Origin: Sandaracinaceae bacterium
GTDB lineage: Bacteria; Myxococcota_A; Polyangia; Polyangiales; Houyiibacteriaceae
Assembly: GCA_012514415.1 (NCBI GenBank)
Contig: JAAZAH010000221.1
Location: 1 to 6,586, forward strand
Reading direction: 5' to 3'
DNA length: 6,586 nucleotides
A program made the position numbers and the translations under genes. The notes beneath the pieces are model-generated. The model had not been told where the DNA came from, ran no database searches, and was given only the letters and a program-made list of their open reading frames with translations. Shown piece after piece: positions 1 through 5,033 of this stretch. Position 1 is the first letter of the stretch. Each line of letters starts with the position of its first letter.

Positions 1-1327
1 TGGCCTGGCGATAACCTTCGACGTCGAAGCGCCCCTCCTCATCGAGGAATTTCGTGAGGTTGATCGACGCGAGGTTACACGCCGTATTGTCGAGGAACAT
101 ATACTCTGAGCAGGGATTGCTCGCGTTGATCCGATCGGTATTCGGGCAGGTGTGGAAATCGTTAATCGTTGTATCGTATTGGACACCCGGATCGGCGCAC
201 TCCCAAGCTGCCTGAGCAATCTTATGCCATAGATCGCGCGCCTTGTACGTATCGGCGATCTCGCCGGTCGTGCGATAGCGCGTGCTGAACTCACCATCCG
301 CCTCGACCGCGCGCATGAACTCATCCGTGATACGGATCGAGTTGTTGGAGTTCTGCCCGCTCACCGTGTGATAGGCCTCGCCGTTGAAATCGGAGGAATA
401 GCCCGCCGCGATCAGCGCTTGCGCCTTCTTCTCTTCGCGCGATTTCCACTCGATGAAATCGACGATCTCGGGGTGGTCGAGATCGAGGCAGACCATCTTC
501 GCCGCCCGCCGTGTCGTCCCGCCGCTCTTCGTGGCGCCTGCCGCGCGATCGAGCACCTCGAGGAAGCTCATCAGACCGCTCGAGGTGCCGCCACCGGAGA
601 GCTTCTCCTGCTTGCCGCGGATCTTCGAGAAGTTCGAGCCCGTGCCCGAGCCGTATTTGAAGAGGCGCGCCTCATTCTTCACGAGCTCGTAGATGGCCAT
701 CAGATCGTCTTCGACCGCCTGGATAAAGCAGGCCGAGCATTGCGGCCGCTCGTACGCGTTCGTGGTCTGGACGATCGCATCCTTTTCGGGATCCCAAGCG
801 TAGTTTCCGCCCGATCCCTCGATCCCGTATCGATGGTAAAGCCCGCAGTTGAACCAAACGGGGCTATTGAACGCCGCTTTTTGGTGGATGAGGAGGTGGG
901 AGAGCTCCTGCTCAAAATTTTCGGCCGCGGTCTCGTTCGCGAAATAGCCGCCGAACTTCTCGCCCGCCTCGCGAATGGTGCTCGCGACCCGATGGACGAG
1001 CTGACGGACGCTCGTCTCCCCCTTTTGGGGATCGCCATGGATGCCAGCGCGGCGGAAATACTTCGAGACGGCGATGTCGGTGGCGAGCTGCGAAAAATGC
1101 TCGGGGACCTCCGCCCCGCGCAGTTCAAAGACAATCGAACCGTCGGGATTCGAGATGACGCTATCGCGTTTGACGTAGCTGACGGATTCGAGCGCATCCT
1201 CGCCGGGGCGCGTGAAATGCCGCTCCACGTCGATCCCTCCGACGCGCTGGGTCGTCTCCGCGCGCTCGATCGCTCGCTCTTTGCCGCCGATTCTCAAGGT
1301 CTTACCATTCGCCGTTTCGATCTTCAT
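1..1327 (-). CDS. nrdJ: Class II (adenosylcobalamin-dependent) ribonucleotide reductase, N-terminal part
   Basis: Reduces ribonucleotides to deoxyribonucleotides in the cytoplasm, using an adenosylcobalamin-generated thiyl radical and needing neither oxygen nor a second subunit. Translating the minus strand from the ATG at 1327-1325 gives 442 uninterrupted codons that run off the left edge, so the gene is cut by the window and not broken. The N-terminus (residues 35-95, including NPDGSIVFEL and KYFRRAGI) matches the long, roughly 1,200-residue NrdJ type of proteobacteria. Other family signatures are FNSPVWFNCG (153-162), QCSACFIQ (196-203), KYGSGTGSNFS (224-234) and the finger-loop motif NPCSEY (404-409). 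By family knowledge C406 is the thiyl-radical cysteine, N404 and E408 are catalytic partners, and C200 with C417 (ACNLASINL) form the redox pair; all are present. No ATP-cone is visible before residue 35. The start is supported by GGAGG five bases upstream. The gene is divergent from the envelope genes to its right and carries candidate NrdR boxes upstream. Confidence 0.95.
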   Translation of the reverse strand, partial: MKIETANGKTLRIGGKERAIERAETTQRVGGIDVERHFTRPGEDALESVSYVKRDSVISNPDGSIVFELRGAEVPEHFSQLATDIAVSKYFRRAGIHGDPQKGETSVRQLVHRVASTIREAGEKFGGYFANETAAENFEQELSHLLIHQKAAFNSPVWFNCGLYHRYGIEGSGGNYAWDPEKDAIVQTTNAYERPQCSACFIQAVEDDLMAIYELVKNEARLFKYGSGTGSNFSKIRGKQEKLSGGGTSSGLMSFLEVLDRAAGATKSGGTTRRAAKMVCLDLDHPEIVDFIEWKSREEKKAQALIAAGYSSDFNGEAYHTVSGQNSNNSIRITDEFMRAVEADGEFSTRYRTTGEIADTYKARDLWHKIAQAAWECADPGVQYDTTINDFHTCPNTDRINASNPCSEYMFLDNTACNLASINLTKFLDEEGRFDVEGYRQA

Positions 1328-1332
1328 TATCG

Positions 1333-1337
1333 CCTCC
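1333..1337 (-). promoter_or_regulatory. Ribosome binding site of nrdJ
   Basis: The minus strand reads GGAGG, then five bases (CGATA), then ATG. This near-perfect Shine-Dalgarno sequence fixes the nrdJ start at 1327. No other in-frame start nearby has comparable support. Confidence 0.85.
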
Positions 1338-1412
1338 GCCGCTTAGCGGATCCATTCCCCGCGTTCGGACACCCCCGCACCTTCGCTCAGGGTGAGAGAT
1401 TTCACAAATAAT

Positions 1413-1428
1413 CCACAACCCATAGTTG
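1413..1428 (-). promoter_or_regulatory. Candidate NrdR box, nrdJ-proximal
   Basis: The minus strand reads CAACTATGGGTTGTGG. This keeps the conserved half-sites CwAt and TwGtG of the 16-bp NrdR box (acaCwAtATaTwGtGt, known for this repressor family); only the centre and the ends deviate. It lies 85 bp upstream of the nrdJ start and 17 bp from a second, similar box. NrdR is the ATP/dATP-sensing repressor of ribonucleotide reductase genes, so its site belongs here. The assignment is by consensus match and location only. Confidence 0.65.
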
Positions 1429-1445
1429 AGGTGATTCGATGAGCA

Positions 1446-1461
1446 CCACAACATATGGTGG
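1446..1461 (-). promoter_or_regulatory. Candidate NrdR box, nrdJ-distal
   Basis: The minus strand reads CCACCATATGTTGTGG, with the central ATAT-like core and the TTGTGG half-site matching the NrdR consensus. Its start is 33 bp from the start of the proximal box, about three helical turns. NrdR usually binds two such boxes on the same face of the helix, so the pair is more convincing than either site alone. The right half TTGTGG is identical in both boxes. Confidence 0.65.
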
Positions 1462-1470
1462 AAGACAAGG

Positions 1471-1499
1471 GGATAGCCCCGCAACCTCGGAGGGGTCAA
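1471..1499 (-). promoter_or_regulatory. Possible promoter for nrdJ
   Basis: On the minus strand TTGACC (1499-1494) is followed after 17 bp by CTATCC (1476-1471). The -35 element is good and the -10 is weak. If it is real, transcription would begin about 10 bp further on, placing both candidate NrdR boxes just downstream of the start site, where a bound repressor would block the polymerase. A promoter overlapping the boxes themselves is the alternative. Confidence 0.3.
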
Positions 1500-1605
1500 G
1501 GGGGGAAACGTCAGAGGATCGAAATAAAAAAATTCCTTCGTGATCTCAGTGGCTTATATGAGGTGTGACGTCGCGCGCTCGGGCACTCCCTCGAAGGTAT
1601 CGTTT

Positions 1606-1680
1606 GAGCGCCAATCACCCGCCATAGGCGGAGACAAAATCCATGAAGGCGTCGTCATTTCAAGGGCTTACTTGGCGCTC
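1606..1680. repeat. Long inverted repeat with nested hairpin, possible structured leader
   Basis: GAGCGCCAA (1606-1614) and TTGGCGCTC (1672-1680) are perfect 9-bp inverted arms enclosing 57 bases. Inside, CCGCC-ATA-GGCGG (1619-1631) forms a perfect 5-bp hairpin with a three-base loop, and ATGA/TCAT (starting near 1643) can make a weaker second hairpin. The whole could fold as a multibranch RNA on either strand. On the plus strand it would sit about 220 bases before the start of the pseudo-nucleotidase gene. I recognise no known riboswitch in it. Confidence 0.45.
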
Positions 1681-1892
1681 TAGACGCGATCCCGAAACAT
1701 TGGAAACATCGGCGATCGGTATCAATGCTGATATTTTAGCGAAATGAATTCTGCGAATTTCCTGCATTTTATGCATGTTTTGCTCGTTCGCGACTCGATC
1801 GGGCTCCTCTCGACACCCGTGGGGGTGGCTCTCCTTGAATCGATCGCCGATTTGCCGGAAACTACCGTCATGCACGGCGGGAGACGCAATCG

Positions 1893-1907
1893 ATGAGGGC
1901 CTCGTGA
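1893..1907 (+). other. Four-codon mini-ORF overlapping the next gene's start
   Basis: ATG AGG GCC TCG TGA is preceded by GGGAG (1879-1883) at a nine-base spacing, a plausible ribosome binding site. Its stop TGA (1905-1907) overlaps the GTG start (1904-1906) of the following gene, a geometry that permits translational coupling. It may equally be chance, because the GTG has its own GAGGG four bases upstream. Confidence 0.25.
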
Positions 1908-4381
1908 TCCGCGGGCTTTTGCTTCTCATCGCGCTGTGGCCGATCGTTTTCGTCGCGGCGTCCGCTTCGGCCGAATCGCGCATCCGTCTCTTTGCGAGCT
2001 CGCTCGCGCAAGGGAAGTTCGCGGAGCTTCGCTGTAAGGAGCGGGGCGGGACCCAAGAGAGCAAAAACGGCGAGAGCAAAAACGGCGCCGGCTCAGCGAG
2101 CCGCAGATCGGAGCAAGCGAATCCGATCGACGTAAACGAAACAATCGAAGCGAATGCAATAAACGCAGCCAACGAAACGAACGAAACGAACGAAACGTAC
2201 GAAACCAACGAAACGAGAGCGGGAGAAGAAGAGGGCGACGCGTCCGCTCCCAACTACCTCCCCACCCGGTTCGCTCGCGTCGCCTCCGCCATTCGCGGCG
2301 CAAGGGAGCTTGTCCCCGAGAGCTTTGTCTTTGATACCGGCGGTCTCGTCGCGCCCGACGGCCTGATGCGTCACGCGGTCCGCCGCGATCCCGCGGGCGT
2401 GGCCTCCATCATCCGCGAGCTTGGATACCGCGCGCTCGCACTTGGCGAGGACGATCTCAAAAACGAGCTCGAAGGAGTGATTCAGCTCGCCGAAGCGCTC
2501 CGTCGCGAGGGCATCCCTTGGGTCGCTTCGAACCTCGTCTGTAAGGAGCCCGCCGCCGCCCTATGTGACGCGCTCGTCACGGCCTCGGACGGCGTCCCCA
2601 TCTTCCGCGAAGGCGGAAATCGCGTCGCCTTCATCAGCCTCGCCTCACCGACCATCCGGAGTCATCTCCCCCTCGAGCTCGCCGAGGCCCTCGTCTTTCA
2701 GTCGATCGAGGAAACGCTCCAGCGCGCTGTCGGCGAGGCTCGAGAAAAAGACGTCGATATGATCGTCGCCGTCATCGACGACGGAATGGGAGCCGAGGGG
2801 TTTGGGCGGACGCTTTCGCTCGCCGCCAAGCTCCCCGAGGCGGCGCGGCCCGATCTCCTGATGAGCGCGCGCGGCGGGACCGAGGTGCTTTTTGCCCGCC
2901 CTATCAATGAATCTCCGGCCGTTTTTGCCGCACCTCCGAGCGGAGTCACCCAGCTCGATGTCCGGCGACTCGAGAGCGGCGAGCTTGATTTTCGTGCCCG
3001 CCGCCTCGCACCCGAAAAAGAGCTCAACCCCAAGCTCGCATCGCTGCTCGACGAGGTGAGCGCCTCGATCTGTGACGCGGCGAGCGATGCGCTCGAAGGA
3101 GCCCGCCTGGCCGCACCTTTCGATCGCGAAGATCTCCTCCGTCTAAGCGCGCGCATCACCCTCGAGCGCTCGGGTGCGGATTTCGCCATCCTCGAGAGAG
3201 CGAGCGTCCGAAAGGACTTCGCACCCATCCGAAAGACGCATCTTTCGGAGGCCGATCTCGAGCTTGCCATCGAGATCGATGCTCCCCTCCTCATCGCGAG
3301 TGTGAAGGGAAATTTTCTAAAAGCCTTGATCCGCTCGGAGGCTGCGCGCGATGCCTTCTTCATGGACGGCCTCGAGCATCGCTATCCGGGGAAGGCCTAC
3401 GAACGCATCAGCCTTTACGTTCCGATGAATATCGACGATGAGGGCGTTTATCGTGTGGTGACCACGCGCGCCATTGCCGAACGTTCGGGTCTTCTTCCCG
3501 CGCTCCCTCCGAACGAGAAATGGCAACCCCTCGGCGCGCGTCTCCGCAGCGTCACGATCGAATATTTATCTGAGCAGGGTGAGGGAGATCCGCGCCTTCG
3601 CATCCGCGAGCCGTCAAGTGTTTTCGAGTGGTATGGACGTGCCACGGCGGATGTGAACTTTGGAGGCACGGTCGTACGCAACCCGAGCGACTACACGGAG
3701 AGCCAGCTCACACGCGAGGACTCGCTCACCCTCGGGATCACGTCACAAGCCGATTTTGGCGGCATCAACGACAACCTCCACTACGAGAACCGCTTCGATC
3801 TCCGCTATCGTTTGATCCGCAATCAGACCGAAAGAACCGAAGGCGACGATCTCATCTCGCTTCTTTCTCGGCTTCGGTTTCACGGCGCCTACACGCGGCG
3901 GCCGCGCGTCTACATCCCCGAGCCCTTCGTCGAACTCTATCTCGAGAGCGAGTTCACGCGCGCCGATACGCGGGATTTTCACCATTTTCTCGCGCGCCCC
4001 TCGCTCGGTGCCATCTCCCGGCTCCTCGATCCGCTCACGCTCTCATTTCGCGCGGGTTTCGAGACCGAACTGCTCGATCCCAATCGCTCGGTCGATCCCG
4101 GTTTGGGTCTCCGGCTCGACATGACGAATCTCGAGCTCCTGAAAGAGCGCGATAACCGGCTGATCCTTCGCGGATTCGTCGACTATTTCCTTTCGAGCGT
4201 GCGCGGTGAGGGGCGCCATACGCTCCGAGCGACGGCAGATGTCGCTTATACGCTGGGAAAGCGCGTCTCCATTGGCCTCCAGCTCGTGGTCTACGGGCGG
4301 AAAGACTTTTCCGAGGAGTTCGGTGTGGGAACGAACGCGACGGCATTTTTGCGCGGGGCGTTCTATGGTAGGCGCCGATGA
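1904..4381 (+). CDS. Secreted inactive 5'-nucleotidase-like (metallophosphatase) domain fused to a putative outer-membrane beta-barrel
   Basis: 825 residues from the GTG start. The frame is open back to an ATG at 1775, but the GTG follows GAGGG at four bases and begins a clean signal peptide (residues 1-23, hydrophobic LLLLIALWPIVFV, cleavage after ASASA), so it is preferred. Residues 26-330 follow the 5'-nucleotidase/UshA metallophosphatase pattern strand by strand: LFASSLAQGK (28-37), FVFDTGG (141-147), ALALGEDD (177-184), IPWVASN (204-210), NRVAFISLA (239-247), MIVAVIDDG (286-294) and LLMSARGG (318-325). The usual metal ligands D-x-H, GD, NHE, H and GHxH are all replaced, so it is probably not an enzyme. 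Residues 424-480 resemble the nucleotidase C-terminal domain, with ERASVR where N-x-G-x-R is usual. Residues 47-115 are a low-complexity insertion. From about 574 to the end, alternating amphipathic strands rich in Tyr, Phe and Arg suggest a barrel of about ten to twelve strands; the end GAFYGRRR lacks the usual terminal aromatic residue. The stop overlaps the start of the PPC lipoprotein gene. The envelope location is inferred and the function is unknown. Confidence 0.75.
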   Translation: MIRGLLLLIALWPIVFVAASASAESRIRLFASSLAQGKFAELRCKERGGTQESKNGESKNGAGSASRRSEQANPIDVNETIEANAINAANETNETNETYETNETRAGEEEGDASAPNYLPTRFARVASAIRGARELVPESFVFDTGGLVAPDGLMRHAVRRDPAGVASIIRELGYRALALGEDDLKNELEGVIQLAEALRREGIPWVASNLVCKEPAAALCDALVTASDGVPIFREGGNRVAFISLASPTIRSHLPLELAEALVFQSIEETLQRAVGEAREKDVDMIVAVIDDGMGAEGFGRTLSLAAKLPEAARPDLLMSARGGTEVLFARPINESPAVFAAPPSGVTQLDVRRLESGELDFRARRLAPEKELNPKLASLLDEVSASICDAASDALEGARLAAPFDREDLLRLSARITLERSGADFAILERASVRKDFAPIRKTHLSEADLELAIEIDAPLLIASVKGNFLKALIRSEAARDAFFMDGLEHRYPGKAYERISLYVPMNIDDEGVYRVVTTRAIAERSGLLPALPPNEKWQPLGARLRSVTIEYLSEQGEGDPRLRIREPSSVFEWYGRATADVNFGGTVVRNPSDYTESQLTREDSLTLGITSQADFGGINDNLHYENRFDLRYRLIRNQTERTEGDDLISLLSRLRFHGAYTRRPRVYIPEPFVELYLESEFTRADTRDFHHFLARPSLGAISRLLDPLTLSFRAGFETELLDPNRSVDPGLGLRLDMTNLELLKERDNRLILRGFVDYFLSSVRGEGRHTLRATADVAYTLGKRVSIGLQLVVYGRKDFSEEFGVGTNATAFLRGAFYGRRR
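2135..2215 (+). repeat. 9-bp minisatellite encoding Asn-Glu-Thr repeats
   Basis: Nine consecutive 9-bp units in frame encode NET, IEA, NAI, NAA, NET, NET, NET, YET, NET. Units five to seven (2171-2197) and nine (2207-2215) are exactly AACGAAACG; unit eight is TACGAAACC; units one to four are degenerate. The units are a multiple of three, so expansion or contraction would change the protein length without a frameshift. The array lies in a loop of the phosphatase-like domain, between the first strand and the FVFDTGG strand, within a longer Asn, Glu and Ser-rich stretch. Confidence 0.85.
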
Positions 4382-4839
4382 AGCTACCTGAGGCCTTGAT
4401 CCGACTCCTCTCTTGGGAGCGCCGGCGCGCGGGGCGACCGCGTTTTCTGATCCTGCTCGCGCTCTCCCTCCTGATACCCGAGCTCTCCGCGTGCACTCGG
4501 CCCGTGCGTGAGTTTTCGGAAACGATCGAAGGACGGCTCGAAGAAGGCGACACCACCCTCGATCAAGGCGAGCGCTACGACGCGTTCGAGTTCGAAGCCG
4601 CCCCGGGTCAGCGGCTCATCGCCGAATGCGAGAGCGAGGCGTTCGATCCGGTGCTTCACCTTCTTGACGCGCGCGACCGTCCACTCGCCTATAACGATGA
4701 TCTTCGCTTCGGAACGACCACGGCTCGTCTCAACGAGCTGCTCGAAGAGGGAGGCATCTACCGCATCGTCATCCGGGCGCATGAGCCCCCCGGAGAAGGC
4801 GCATATCGGCTTCGGGTACAGCTACGCTCCGAACGTTAG
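4378..4839 (+). CDS. PPC-domain-like lipoprotein
   Basis: 153 residues. A long basic N-region (residues 1-22, ERRRAGRPR) leads into a hydrophobic segment, FLILLALSLLIP (23-34), and a good lipobox LSAC with the lipidated cysteine at C39, so the mature protein is about 115 residues and membrane-anchored. Residues 48-150 fit the PPC (bacterial pre-peptidase C-terminal) beta-sandwich: an opening 'G-x-L-x-x-G-D', DAFEFEAAPGQRL (68-80), FDPVLHLLD (89-97), YNDD (105-108), GIYRIVIRA (126-134) and GAYRLRV (141-147). PPC domains are usually C-terminal appendages of secreted proteases and other exported enzymes; here the domain stands alone on a lipid anchor. The ATG overlaps the upstream stop as ATGA, and no good Shine-Dalgarno is visible (TAGG only), so translation is probably coupled to the barrel-fusion gene. 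A common envelope role is inferred; the ligand is unknown. Confidence 0.75.
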   Translation: MKLPEALIRLLSWERRRAGRPRFLILLALSLLIPELSACTRPVREFSETIEGRLEEGDTTLDQGERYDAFEFEAAPGQRLIAECESEAFDPVLHLLDARDRPLAYNDDLRFGTTTARLNELLEEGGIYRIVIRAHEPPGEGAYRLRVQLRSER

Positions 4840-5033
4840 CGATCGACACTCGATTTAATTGCATTGAATTAATCCAGTTTATTTCGCGTTAGAATTGTTT
4901 TATGTGATAAAAATTGCCAAAAAGATCCGGTAAAGGGTGGTAATTCGCTCTTGTTTCGTGTTGGAGTCGTACGCATCGAGGCGTCGCACGGCCGATTGAT
5001 TTTTCGGTCCGGGCGCGTCCAGGAGGGAGAACG
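4840..5033 (+). promoter_or_regulatory. AT-rich intergenic region, likely promoter of the sushi lipoprotein gene
   Basis: Base composition drops sharply to AT-rich between about 4850 and 4925. It holds a perfect 6-bp inverted repeat, TTAATT (4855-4860) and AATTAA (4867-4872), that could be an operator. Two -10-like hexamers are visible: TAGAAT (4890-4895), and GATAAA (4906-4911) preceded by TGT as in an extended -10. Neither has a good -35 at 17 bp, so the exact promoter is uncertain. No U-tailed hairpin ends the upstream two-gene unit here, so some readthrough is possible. Confidence 0.4.
5021..5026 (+). promoter_or_regulatory. Ribosome binding site of the sushi lipoprotein gene
   Basis: AGGAGG lies seven bases before the ATG at 5034. 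It is a perfect Shine-Dalgarno core and settles the start. Confidence 0.9.

Larger units (their letters stand above)
1328..1903. other. Divergent intergenic region, 576 bp without a gene
   Basis: This stretch separates nrdJ (leftward) from the pseudo-nucleotidase gene (rightward). The left part holds the nrdJ ribosome binding site, two candidate NrdR boxes and a possible promoter. The middle holds a long inverted repeat (1606-1680). The right part has an AT-rich patch (about 1722-1780) containing TGCAT-TTT-ATGCA (1763-1775) and, further on, a small CACCC/GGGTG hairpin (1814-1827). The short open frames here do not look coding. I found no convincing sigma-70 promoter for the rightward gene, although the AT-rich patch is the natural place for one. 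Confidence 0.7.

Noticed and set aside
368..1411. 347-codon plus-strand open frame
   Set aside because: It is the antisense shadow of nrdJ. The minus strand gives an unbroken, clearly recognisable class II reductase with catalytic motifs.
1500..1700. Cobalamin riboswitch upstream of the B12-dependent reductase gene
   Set aside because: The minus strand has GCCACTG followed by GAAGG, as in cobalamin riboswitches, but the core CCCGC-x-ACTGT and the B12 box AGxCAGGAGACC are absent, and a repressive B12 switch would not be expected before a B12-using enzyme.
1775..1903. N-terminal extension of the pseudo-nucleotidase from the ATG at 1775
   Set aside because: The 43 extra residues look non-coding, have no ribosome binding site and would bury a clean signal peptide. 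The GTG at 1904 places the signal peptide at the N-terminus.
2135..2215. CRISPR-like repeat array
   Set aside because: The units are only 9 bp, contiguous and in frame, with no spacers; it is a coding minisatellite.
1660..2374. Minus-strand open frames with Ser/Phe/Val repeats
   Set aside because: They are antisense readings of the Asn-Glu-Thr minisatellite and its flanks, without any recognisable domain or upstream signals.
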